Assembly: GCA_963839475.1 (NCBI GenBank)
Contig: CAWIVH010000009.1
Location: forward strand, 78,126 to 142,125
Direction of reading: 5' to 3'
Origin: CAWIVH01 sp963839475
GTDB taxonomy: Bacteria; Acidobacteriota; UBA6911
Length of the DNA: 64,000 nt
How positions within the stretch are numbered: position 1 is the first letter of the stretch; every line of letters starts with the position of its first letter. The translations under genes were made by a program, and so were the position numbers. This document shows, in pieces, positions 36,884-45,314 of the stretch. The notes under the pieces were generated by a model. The model ran no database searches, had not been told where the DNA came from, and saw only the letters and a list, made by a program, of their open reading frames with translations.

Positions 36884-37594
36884 ATGATACTGAAATGCTT
36901 AGCAAGAGTCGGAATCGCCTGTCTGAGCATAGGCGTGTTGGCTGCGGGACTGTTTGCCGAGAGTGAGACCCCCGCAAAACGTCTAAAGACGGCAGGCGTG
37001 GTTTTTACGGAGATTATGGGGACGCCCGACAAGGGAATTCCCCAGGAATTGCTCGAAAACTGCCAATGCATCGTGATCGTTCCGGGTATGAAAAAGGCTG
37101 CATTCGTCGTGGGCGGCGACTACGGCAGGGGTTTCATGTTATGTCGGCATGCTTCTGGACTTGGGTGGTCGGCACCAGCCGGAGTCAAGGTCGAAGGGGG
37201 CAGTGTCGGCTTTCAAATCGGGGGATCGGAAACAGATGTGATCATGCTTGTAATGAACAAGCGTGGTGCTGAAAAACTTCTTTCAAGTAAATTTACACTT
37301 GGAGCGGATGCAGCCGTGGCCGCAGGACCGGTCGGACGCACCGCTTCTGCCGATACAGATGCGAAATTCCATGCCGAGATCCTCTCCTATTCGCGCTCAC
37401 GAGGAATCTTTTTGGGCGTTTCACTGGAGGGCGCAACGCTAAGACCGGATGATGATGCGAATGCGGGGCTGTATGGAAGGAAACTGACCAACGAACAGAT
37501 TGTCATGGGCAAAATCAAGACGCCAGCAGCGGGCACCAAATTGACGGCTGATTTGAACAGATATTCTGCCCGTAAAGAAGCTCAAAAAGACTAA
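36884..37594 (+). CDS. SYLF (Ysc84) lipid-binding domain protein, secreted
   Basis: Periplasmic or surface protein with a SYLF domain, which binds phosphoinositides or other phospholipids in eukaryotes; the bacterial role is not clear. Signal peptide: MILKCLARVGIACLSIGVLAAGLFAE. The SYLF domain occupies the rest, with CQCIVIVPGMKKAAFVVGGDYGRGFMLCR, WSAPAGVKVEGGSVGFQIGGSETDVIMLVMN and TLGADAAVAAGPVGRTASA. ATG 36884 was chosen for AAGGGGAGAATT just before it. 236 residues. It probably belongs to the transcript that starts at 36519. Confidence 0.82.
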   Translation: MILKCLARVGIACLSIGVLAAGLFAESETPAKRLKTAGVVFTEIMGTPDKGIPQELLENCQCIVIVPGMKKAAFVVGGDYGRGFMLCRHASGLGWSAPAGVKVEGGSVGFQIGGSETDVIMLVMNKRGAEKLLSSKFTLGADAAVAAGPVGRTASADTDAKFHAEILSYSRSRGIFLGVSLEGATLRPDDDANAGLYGRKLTNEQIVMGKIKTPAAGTKLTADLNRYSARKEAQKD

Positions 37595-37652
37595 CATCAG
37601 AGACGGATTCCGGGCAACTGTATGTCAATCAAGCGAATGAAAGGCTGACAAT

Positions 37653-37889
37653 ATGAATTGGGATCAAATAGAAGGAAAATGGAAACAGTTTACTGGAGCT
37701 GCCCATGAGCGCTGGGGCAAACTTACCGACGACGACTTCAAGACTGCCGCCGGAAAGAAGGAGGTTCTGGTTGGGAGGATTCAGGAGCGCTATGGACTCG
37801 CAAAAGAAGAAGCCGAAAAGCAAGCAGACGAGTGGTCTTCTGCATTGAAGGAATCAGCTCGTGAGGCTGCCGTCACGACTCGCAAATGA
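37653..37889 (+). CDS. CsbD family stress protein
   Basis: 78-residue, very hydrophilic protein. MNWDQIEGKWKQFTGAAHERWGKLTDDDF is the classic CsbD start, followed by GKKEVLVGRIQERYG and a helical KEEAEKQADEW tail. Members are induced by general stress or osmotic shock; the molecular role is unknown. It is 58 bp downstream of the SYLF gene in the same direction. AAAGG lies before the ATG. Confidence 0.87.
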   Translation: MNWDQIEGKWKQFTGAAHERWGKLTDDDFKTAAGKKEVLVGRIQERYGLAKEEAEKQADEWSSALKESAREAAVTTRK

Positions 37890-37994
37890 CTCTGCTGAGC
37901 CTTGAGAATTCGATACGAGTATGAGGTGCATAGGCTTCCTTGAACTCTGCATCCGACAATCGCAGTCGAAATCAACGCATTACCCTTTTTGGCT

Positions 37995-38019
37995 GGGAAG
38001 GAGATAGCCTCTCCTTCCC
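37995..38019. terminator. Perfect 10-bp hairpin, possible terminator after csbD
   Basis: GGGAAGGAGA, a 5-base loop, then TCTCCTTCCC: ten perfect pairs. It lies 105 bp after the CsbD stop. There is no T-run on either side, so it is not a standard intrinsic terminator; it could also be an RNA processing or protein-binding site. Confidence 0.35.
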
Positions 38020-38276
38020 GCTGGAAAGATGGTTACACTCTTGATTCCCGTTGAGTTATCTTTACCTTGCGGCGATTCATGAGTACTTGTACATGCATGA
38101 TTAGGAAAAGAAGGAGTTCCCCGGTTGACTCGTGTTTTACCTGTTCACCCTCACTGCAGGGAGCAGGAACCTTATCCGCAGCACTTGCTTGCACCTTCAA
38201 CACAAAGCTGTTCTTCAAGATATTCTCAACATAGAACCAAAGATGATCTCTTTTGATCAATTCATTGGTCACTAGA

Positions 38277-38308
38277 GAACTGACGGGGTTGAAAATCTAA
38301 TGTATATA
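38277..38308 (+). promoter_or_regulatory. Promoter P-e: GAACTGACG-17 bp-TATATA
   Basis: GAACTGACG lies at 38277-38285 and TATATA at 38303-38308, spacer 17 bp. The GTG of the Gln-rich gene is 143 bp after the -10, a longer leader than in the other copies. The -35 part is identical to the group; the -10 differs at one base. Confidence 0.55.
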
Positions 38309-38450
38309 TTGAGTGTCTCCAGGATCTGGTGGGAGGCGGATGGTAGAAATAAGCGAGTGTCTTGTTTCTCATCCTTAGCGTTGTGTTCTCCGTCGCCGAG
38401 CATTCCGGATGGGATGAACATGGACCAACCAGATAAAATGGAGGGGTTCA

Positions 38451-39733
38451 GTGAAAGTTACAACATTTAGGCGGTTTTTATTGGTAGTACCTATTTTAGC
38501 TTTGGTGCTGGCTGGAATAGTAACGTTTGCCGGCGCGCAGGAACAAAAACAACAGGAGGAGAAAAACAAACCTCAGAAGGAGAAAAATAAACAAAAGGGC
38601 GCTCCAGAGCAGAGCCCGGTCAAGGAACAGCAGGTTCAACAACAGCAGGACCAGAACAAGGGACAACAGAAACAGCAGGAGAAGCAGAACCAGGAACAGC
38701 AGGTTCAGCAACAGCAGCGAGCTCAGCAGCAGAAGCAGAACCAGGAACAGCAGATTCGACAACAGCAGGACCAGAACAAGGGACAACAGAAACAGCAGGA
38801 GAAACAGAACCAGGAACAGCAGGTTCAGCAGCAGCGAGCTCAGCAGCAGAAGCAGAACCAGGAGCAGCAGATTCAGACAGCAGCGAGCTCAGCAGCAGAA
38901 GCAGAACCAGGAGCAGCAGATTCAGCAGCAACAGCGAGCTCAGCAGCAGAAGCAGAACCAGGAGCAGCAGGTTCAGCAGCAGCAGCGAGCTCAGCAGCAG
39001 AAGCAGAACCAGGAGCAGCAGATTCAGCCAGCAGCGAGCTCAGCAGCAGAAGCAGAACCAGGAGCAGCAGGTTCAGCAGCAGCAGCGAGCTCAGCAGCAG
39101 GTCCTCCAACCACAGCAGTCACAACGCTTGCCGCAACAACGACAGCAGGAACTCATTTCTCAGCAACAGCAGCGCATGACGCAATATCGGCAGAACATTG
39201 ACCGACAGCAACCGTTGGCATCCCAGCAAATAAATCAGCTGCAGACTCAAAATCGTAGGGCGCAATACCAATATCAGCAACAGTATTACGACCGAGTACG
39301 GCAGCAGAATTATCGATTTCAGAATGGTGGTAACCATGATTTCCACAATGATCCTTTCTTTTACACTGCCGCGAACTATCGGTACCACCGGGGGGGTATA
39401 TACTACGAAACCAATCAATACGGCGTGGATTTACTCCGGCAGGCGATAAACTTCGGGTACTCAGAAGGATATCATGCAGGACGGGCGGACCGGGAGGATG
39501 GATGGCATTTCAACTACCGCGACTCCTATGCATATCGAGACGCCAACTTTGGATATGCAGGTTATTATGTGGATCAGGACGCCTATAACTACTACTTTAG
39601 ACAGGGCTTCCGCCGCGGCTACCAGGATGGTTTCTATAGCCGGTACCAGTACGGCCATTATGACAACGGCGCCAACAGAATCCTGGATGGAGTCTTAGGG
39701 GGCATTCTCATATTATCGGCTATCACTCGCTAG
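38451..39733 (+). CDS. Secreted Gln-rich repeat protein (two frame jumps in the repeat)
   Basis: Signal peptide MKVTTFRRFLLVVPILALVLAGIVTFAGAQ after a GTG start (GGAGGGG upstream). Then a ~200-residue low-complexity region of repeats such as QQQRAQQQKQNQEQQIQ and QDQNKGQQKQQEKQNQEQQ, a coiled-coil-like Gln/Arg segment (SQQQQRMTQYRQNIDRQQ), and a C-terminal Tyr/Asn-rich domain (about 300-425) with YYETNQYGVDLLRQAINFGY, AGRADREDGWHFNYRDSYAY and RQGFRRGYQDGFY. The single frame breaks twice inside the array: at about 38877 (CAG-A-CAGCAG instead of CAG-CAA-CAGCAG) and about 39028 (again two bases missing). Restoring both gives one protein of ~427 residues. The repeat is open in all forward frames. 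Function unknown; probably a surface or envelope protein. Confidence 0.75.
38636..39098 (+). repeat. Tandem ~48-51-bp Gln-codon repeat array
   Basis: Imperfect tandem copies built on GAGCTCAGCAGCAGAAGCAG, CAGGAGCAGCAG and GTTCAGCAGC or ATTCAGCAGC. Seven or eight copies are recognisable. Because CAG/CAA dominates, each reading frame is free of stops (Gln-rich, Ala/Ser-rich or Ser/Arg-rich). Copies at the 3' side are almost identical to each other, a substrate for slippage and for assembly collapse. Confidence 0.8.
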
Positions 39734-39808
39734 CAAAAAGTAATTACGAAATTCCTTGCACACCGGTAATGCTACGGGGAAGGCGAATATCGCCGATAAT
39801 ACTTGCCT

Positions 39809-39839
39809 GAGCTTTTGCCGCCACTGGCGGCAAAAGCTC
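39809..39839. terminator. 14-bp perfect stem-loop downstream of the Gln-rich gene
   Basis: GAGCTTTTGCCGCC, loop ACT, GGCGGCAAAAGCTC: fourteen pairs without mismatch, 76 bp after the stop at 39733. It is a probable transcription end, although only a weak T-rich tail (GGAGTTTATC) follows. Confidence 0.5.
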
Positions 39840-40159
39840 CCTGGAGTTTATCTACTTTCTACGGAATCCCTCGGGTCCATTAGTCCAGCCTGGGGCCTGG
39901 TGCCATTTCACAGCGCGAAAACCTGAAAGGGTGAAACAAGCAGTTGGACTAAACCCCAAAACCTGCAACATGGTCCGAGCACGAAGATTCTCCCTGAAAT
40001 ATATGATGCATGGTTGCCGGCCAACCTTGCGCATTTTCCCGAACTCAAAAAAGTCCTTGCTCGGCCACCTATCGAGAATACAGACAGTAGCCGAGGTATT
40101 CCCCCTCGATCAGAAATGATTATCTCATCGTACCAAACTCCACTCGGAGCATGGGTGGA

Positions 40160-40422
40160 CTAAGTACTCGTGTTCGTAAATACGATAACGTCTGCTGGTG
40201 GGCTCCAAAGATCGCGCAATCAGCTAAAAACCCTATCCTGGTCTTCGCCACTGCCGTCGGCTTCTTGAAGCCCACCAGCCCTTCGGGCGCCGGCGGGGCG
40301 GCCCTGTCTGCTTTGTCGCTCCTCCTCGACGATGGCTGGCATCGCCTTCGTCGTCGCTTCGCGCATCCAGGGCCGCCGCGCTCGGCGCATACGTTATCGT
40401 ATTTACGAACAAGAGTACTAAG
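40160..40422. mobile_element. MITE-like 263-bp element with 32-bp terminal inverted repeats
   Basis: The left end 40160-40191 (CTAAGTACTCGTGTTCGTAA…) and the right end 40391-40422 are inverted copies matching at 30 of 32 positions. Each arm holds a small palindrome, TCGTA-AA-TACGA. Inside, CTGGTGGGCT (40195-40204) is inverted at 40269-40278. The core is GC-rich compared with the AT-rich surroundings, and codes for no recognisable protein. No target duplication could be defined. A non-autonomous transposable element is the best guess; a structured RNA is the alternative. Confidence 0.5.
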
Positions 40423-40822
40423 CTTCATTTTGATGACTGGGCATACCTCAGATTTAGCACCATCGCAATCCTATTTCTCATCTCGGACATAATTATTAGG
40501 AGATATAAAAATATATGAATGTATTGTCTCTATCTCTGTTTAAACTGAAATGTTACCTGTCGAGTGGTGCAACTCAAGCAGAGGCCTTAACTTCAGCAAA
40601 TGCGTTAAACCTATTATCTCAGATAAATCTCAAATAGTGGTTGTCTGATATGCGACGCCGATTATCTCAGGCCTACATTTGCGTGCCGACTTGGCTGGGG
40701 AATCTGGATGGGATGTGATGAGGCACAACGAATTGATTTTCCATTCTAGAAGAGCGGGGGTCCGATGGAATTTCTCCAGCTGGGTTGCTGCAGTTTTCGG
40801 ATCCCCCCACTTTCCTTGAATT

Positions 40823-41329
40823 TCATTGCCTGACTATGGTACCTACAATAGTCATCCCTGCGTTATCATCTTGCAGACCAGCTCCGGTAAGTCCGGTAAC
40901 TGTCATGCGAGCCTGCCTTCCTTCATCAAATAAAATTCCTTCCATTTCAAAAGTGACCGGTCCGATTCCCGGATAGTTACGCTCGAAAGAAAGGATGATG
41001 GTTCCATCCTCGCTAACCCGATAGAGCGCATTGGATACCTGCCGTACGATGTGGCCATTGAAGTTTTCGATAATCTTGGCTTGGGCCTTACCCTGGCCAT
41101 TGGATGTGAGCCTGCCGGTCAGGGAGTACGGACCGTTGAGCTGGGATAAAGGGTTGTCTGCAGCAAAGGCAATGGTACCGCTCCACTGGGAGGCGAAGGC
41201 ACCGTTAAAATCAGTTTCACTCCATCCCCAGGATTTGGCCGCGGCATTGGGGACCCTCAGGCTGATTCCGGCCAGGATGACCATCAAGCCCACCACAACC
41301 ATTGCTGTTACGAGTATTGAACGACGCAT
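40823..41329 (-). CDS. Secreted or membrane-anchored protein of unknown function
   Basis: 168-residue protein. N-terminal hydrophobic segment MRRSILVTAMVVVGLMVILAG then ISLRVPNAAAKSW, likely a signal peptide. The rest is beta-rich with FNGAFASQWSGTIAFAAD, LNGPYSLTGRLTSNGQGKAQAKI, and LYRVSEDGTIILSF, which looks like a small lipocalin-like or beta-sandwich fold, but no family is recognised. ATG 41329 was chosen for GGAGAAAACAAA upstream. It is transcribed on the minus strand and has the shared promoter type. The product of a gene on its own. Confidence 0.65.
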   Translation of the reverse strand: MRRSILVTAMVVVGLMVILAGISLRVPNAAAKSWGWSETDFNGAFASQWSGTIAFAADNPLSQLNGPYSLTGRLTSNGQGKAQAKIIENFNGHIVRQVSNALYRVSEDGTIILSFERNYPGIGPVTFEMEGILFDEGRQARMTVTGLTGAGLQDDNAGMTIVGTIVRQ

Positions 41330-42388
41330 TTTGTTTTCTCCGATTTCACATGGTTCATTAAAAGTTTCCATTTCCCCGGTTTGGATTGGTTCCCCACCAG
41401 GTATTGGCAAATAGCTCAAATCACGAGGCTTTTATACCTCGGGGCATCGGATGTGTCTGTTCTCAATGGCTCATTTTCATGATCAGGATTGCTCAATACA
41501 ACGCAGAAAGGAAAAGGGGATCGGTGGTGCTGGATGGATTGGAGCACTCGGATTTGTACATACCTTCAGCCGGCTTCCAACAACATGCGGAAGATATTGG
41601 CCGCACAAATCCCGAGAATTACTGGAGCATGTTCGGGAATGTCATCTGATACAAGAATGCCGTTCAAATCGAAGGCAGTCATCCCATGATTCACGGTTTG
41701 TTCGGGCTAAAAGACCTCACGGATCGTCCGCCCGGGATTTCCAGTGCAATCAAGCCTCACTCATCTGGCGCGGCGGTTTCGCGAAAGTGGTAGCCGGATA
41801 CTACCAATGTGGAATTTAAAAGCTCTCATCATTCCGGATTCCGAAGCCCAAAGGGGCCAAGATCAGAGCTTTATTGGACCCGATGTGACAAAAAATAAAC
41901 TCTTAAATGCGGATAAAAGCTGGCTCGGAAGTCGCGGCACAACCATACACTTTCGATGGGTCGCTGCCTTGAGAGGTTGCATTTTTCAAGGAAAATTGCT
42001 GATATCCGAAGCCAACTTTTCTTGGCATTCCCCGTGAGGTATGGCTATCGGTTTATCCCTCGGAAGGCTCAATCAGCCGCGGCTGCGTCACGGACTCGGC
42101 CACACGGGGAACGTATGGCAGATTGGAGTCCACCTATTGAAGCGTGCGGCATCAGCTGAGAGCCTATCACCGGATAAAAAGCGCTGATTTCCCACGATTC
42201 AGTCGCTGGCCGCTCCGTCACAGGTGTTGGAGACTTCCGGGTTCGGAACAGTTCTTTTCAGAAAAGCTCTCGAACAGGGACGTTCTTTCGGGCTGTGTTT
42301 TGTTGTTTGGTACGGCGCTTGCTTGATGCAAGGGCAGTTTATGGTTTGGCATGCCAACAATCGATGTGTCGATTTGATGGAGACGCCC
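41330..42388. other. 1.06-kb region without a confident gene
   Basis: Divergent spacer between the minus-strand secreted protein gene and the FGE-like gene. It contains the minus-strand promoter at 41431-41462. Short open frames on both strands have neither ribosome binding sites nor recognisable motifs, and nothing else is visible. Confidence 0.4.
41431..41462 (-). promoter_or_regulatory. Promoter P-f (minus strand): GAACAGACA-17 bp-TATAAA
   Basis: Read on the minus strand, GAACAGACA lies at 41462-41454 and TATAAA at 41436-41431, spacer 17 bp. The ATG at 41329 is 101 bp further down. It differs from the group at one base of the -35 part. Confidence 0.55.
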
Positions 42389-44709
42389 ATGTTACAGACG
42401 ATTGCTTTACCCCACTATTTTCATCTGTTTATTCCTGCCCGGGTCGGCCTATTCTGCAACGCCCGGCAAAGCCATACTGATTTCACCCTCGGGTACGATT
42501 TCGACAATCACTCCCAGATACACCTGGAATGCCGTTCCTTCATCTTCCTGGTATTTCCTTTGGGTCAATGATGTTACCGGACCCGCGGTTCAAACCTGGT
42601 ACACCGCGGCACAAGTTGGTTGTGAAGACTGGTACCGGCACTTGCTCGGTGGCGCCAACTACGGCATTAGCTTTGGGTTCATGCCAATGGTGGATTCAGA
42701 CTTGGAATGATAGCGGTTATGGCCCGTGGAGTGATCCGGCGAATTTTAATGTGCCCGCCAGCGAAACTTGGCCGTTCGGTATCGAATTCGTGGCGGTGCC
42801 CTCGGGTGAATTTCAAATGGGGTCGAGTAATGGCGAATCCAATGAACTGCCGATTCATCGGGTCATAATCAGCAAATCCTTCCAGTTGGGCAAATTCCAG
42901 ATAACGCAAGGGCAGTGGGCAGAGGTTATGGGGAGCAGGCCGAGCCATTTCCAGGGCAATGACAGCCTTCCGGTAGAGATGGTTTCATGGAATGACATAC
43001 AACCATTCATCGCGAAAATGAACGCATTGAACGATGGGTATCTCTATCGAATGCCGACTGAGGCGGAGTGGGAATACTCCTGCCGGGCTGGAACAACCGG
43101 CGACTATGCTGGGAATCTGGATGAAATGGGTTGGTACCTCAACAACTCCGGAAACAAGACCCACCCTGCGGGCCAGAAGCAGCCGAACGCATGGGGACTG
43201 TACGACATGCACGGAAACGTCGAGGAATGGGTGCAGGATTGGTACGACAGCAACTATTATTCGCAAAGCCCACTAGTCGATCCGCAGGGCCCGGAGTCAG
43301 GCACCCTCCGGGTTTTCAGGGGGGGCGGCTGGTATAACAGTGCCTACAACCTCCGTTCGGCGTTTCGCGCTGATATCGCCCCGAATTACGTGGGCAACGG
43401 TGTCGGGTTCCGTATCTTAAGGACGGTCAAACGAGTCGGCCCGCCGGGCAAAGCCACGGTGTTGTCGCCTTCCGGAACGATCGCCACAACGGTCCCAGCT
43501 TATGCCTGGAATGCTGTGACAGGATCGACCTGGTATCAGCTTTGGGTCAATGACGCTACAGGCACCGGAAAAATCCAACAATGGTACACAGCCGCGCAGG
43601 CTGGATGCCCAACCGGAACGGGAACATGCTCTGTCAATCCAATAAGCGCTGTTGCCAAGGGATCCTGCCAGTGGTGGGTTGAGACATGGAACGATAGTGG
43701 CGCGGGTCCGTGGAGCGATTCCATGAGCTTCACCGTCGCAGATGGATCATTGGTCAAGGCGGTCCTTTCCTCTCCCGCAGGCGTCATTTCATCCACCACC
43801 CCGACTTATGCATGGGGGGCGGTGGCTGCTTCGAGTTGGTACCAGCTGTGGGTCAACGACAGCACGAATTCTAATGGTAAGATTCAAATTTGGTATACGG
43901 CGGCGCAAGCGGGATGCTCTTCGGGAATCGGGACGTGTTCCGTTACCCCGGAGATTCCGCTCGTGAGGGGAGGCTCACAGTGGTGGATTCAAACGTGGAA
44001 TGATTTAGGCTATGGCCCGTGGAGCGATCCCCTGAGCTTCACCGTCGGAACTGCAATGGAATTTGTCACGGTGCCCTTGGGCGGGTTCCAAATGGGTTCG
44101 AATGGAGGCGAAATAGATGAAAAACCCGTCCATGGCGTGGCGATCAGCCATTCTTTCCAGTTGGGAAAATTCGAGGTCACTCAAGGACAATGGCTTACGG
44201 TGATGGGGAGCAATCCAAGCTTTTTCCAAGGGGATGAGAGCCGTCCGGTCGAGCAGGTTTCCTGGAATGACGTACAAGCATTTATCGCACAATTGAACAA
44301 TTCGAACGATGGGTATCTCTACCGGTTGCCAACGGAAGCGGAGTGGGAATACGCCGCGCGCGCGGGACGAACCAGCGAGATTTCCGGGATTCTGGGTGAT
44401 ATAGGTTGGTACTCCGCCAATTCCGGCAATCAGCCGCACCCTGTAGGCCAAAAACAACCGAATGCTTGGGGACTGTACGACATGCAGGGCAACGTCTCGG
44501 AATGGGTGCAGGATTGGTACGCTAGCGGCTACTATGCGAGCAGTCCATCAACGGACCCGCCTGGACCATTGACTGGCTCGTCCAAGGTCTTCCGCGGCGG
44601 CGGATGGTACGACATCCCCTACTACTGCCGTTTCGCAAGTCGAGGCAGCTATGTACCGGGCTACTCATTTTATGACCTCGGCTTTCGCCTCTTGCGGACA
44701 GCAAGGTAG
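42389..44709 (+). CDS. Secreted protein with two FGE-sulfatase-like and three Trp-rich modules (two frameshifts)
   Basis: Order: signal peptide (MLQTIALP, then after a one-base jump in CCCC at about 42409, TIFICLFLPGSAYSA), Trp-rich module 1, FGE-like domain 1 (about residues 130-345), Trp-rich modules 2 and 3, FGE-like domain 2 (about 550-770). The ~95-residue Trp-rich modules repeat Y-W-A---S-WY-LWVND, WYTAAQAGC, GTCSV and WWIQTWND-GYGPWSD. The FGE-like domains have VPSGEFQMGS, Y--PTEAEWEY, GLYDM-GNV-EWVQDWY, FRGGGWY and end GFRILRT or GFRLLRT. True formylglycine-generating enzymes have a Cys pair near this end (GFRC); both domains lack it, so they are probably ligand-binding rather than catalytic. 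A second one-base insertion at about 42621 splits module 1. No sulfatase gene lies nearby. Confidence 0.78.
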
Positions 44710-45314
44710 GACTTGGTCCCGATGGAGCTTCCCAGGCGGCAAAGCCGGCCCGTGGCTTCAGCGGACCGAATACGGCCCGCACAAAAATGTGCAGAACATC
44801 CCAAAATAGGGGCACATCATAAGCCTGGCGATAGCGATGGGCGAAGGGAATTTCGTAGGTTAAAGGAGTTCATCCGAACTGCAAATAACTGAGATGACAA
44901 CCCATGCCCAAGCCCGCGCGGGTCGGTTTTGGGACGTTTGACAGTACCATTCCGATCCCTCGGAGGAGATCCCCGACAATCGGCGCAAGGCCAGTTGGAT
45001 TTTGATCGTGTTCGCCTCGATATCCATGAGATTTCCTGCCCGCTTCATGCTGGTCGAGGCCATGAATCCCTGTCGGTGCGGATGCACAATTTGGCGTCTG
45101 ATTCAGTGTGTCCCTCGCCAATATCATGGGGAACCGGTCTGCGGGAGTCGGCATTCCGGTCCGCCATGATATTGGCGAGCGACAGTCAGCCTCCGATCTA
45201 CTGGACACGGAGGGCCTGGCCGAGTTTTAATGGAATGGTACGGACGTTTTTTTGTCCAGGCTAGGACTTTCAGCGCACGCTCTGAAGCCCGTGCGCCCCT
45301 GACAGCGTGAAGAG
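44710..45314. other. Intergenic region before the sensor kinase
   Basis: 605 bp. The only clear structure is the long inverted repeat at 45109-45184. Short overlapping frames on both strands lack ribosome binding sites. A TTGACA at about 44938 has no partner -10. Confidence 0.4.
45109..45184. repeat. Long imperfect inverted repeat
   Basis: Arms of about 28-30 bp around TCGCCAATATCATGG (45115-45129) and its inverse CCATGATATTGGCGA (45163-45178), extended outwards by TGTC/GACA and inwards by ACCGG/CCGGT. The central loop is about 14 bases. It could form a long hairpin in RNA or mark a cruciform or repeat remnant. It ends about 130 bp before the start of the sensor kinase. Confidence 0.6.

Larger units (their letters stand above)
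37890..38450. other. Intergenic region upstream of the Gln-rich protein gene
   Basis: 561 bp. Contains the perfect hairpin at 37995-38019 and the promoter at 38277-38308. A 79-codon minus-strand frame at 38033-38272 lacks a ribosome binding site and any recognisable motif and is not called as a gene. Confidence 0.45.
39734..40822. other. 1.1-kb region without a confident gene
   Basis: Holds a strong hairpin (39809-39839) and the inverted-repeat element at 40160-40422. A 40-codon frame at 40515-40637 has AGGAG upstream and reads MNVLSLSLFKLKCYLSSGAT, but is too short to support. A 67-codon stop-free stretch at about 39921-40160 has protein-like composition (ILPEIYDAWLPANLAHFPEL) but no start codon; it may be the worn 3' end of an old gene. 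Confidence 0.45.

Noticed and set aside
38033..38272. 79-codon minus-strand frame
   Set aside because: No ribosome binding site, no recognisable motif, and it overlaps the region leading to a supported promoter.
38496..39201. Long Leu-rich (minus strand) and Ala/Ser-rich or Ser/Arg-rich (plus strand) reading frames across the Gln repeat
   Set aside because: They are by-products of CAG/CAA repeats, which contain no stops in most frames; only the Gln-rich frame has a signal peptide, ribosome binding site and a sensible C-terminus.
39921..40160. Protein-like stop-free stretch reading ILPEIYDAWLPANLAHFPEL
   Set aside because: No start codon in frame and no recognised family; kept only as a possible gene remnant in the intergenic entry.
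40151..40492. Reading frames on both strands across the inverted-repeat element
   Set aside because: Both begin or end inside the inverted arms, so similar peptide ends (KYDNV, LSYLRTRVLS) arise from the symmetry and not from a protein.
41420..42388. Several short overlapping frames
   Set aside because: None has a ribosome binding site, a known motif or neighbour-like codon use.
42389..45314. A diversity-generating retroelement, because FGE-like (lectin-fold) proteins often carry its variable region at the GFR end
   Set aside because: No reverse transcriptase gene is present in the window and the 605 bp downstream hold no near-copy of the 3' end of the gene that could be a template repeat.
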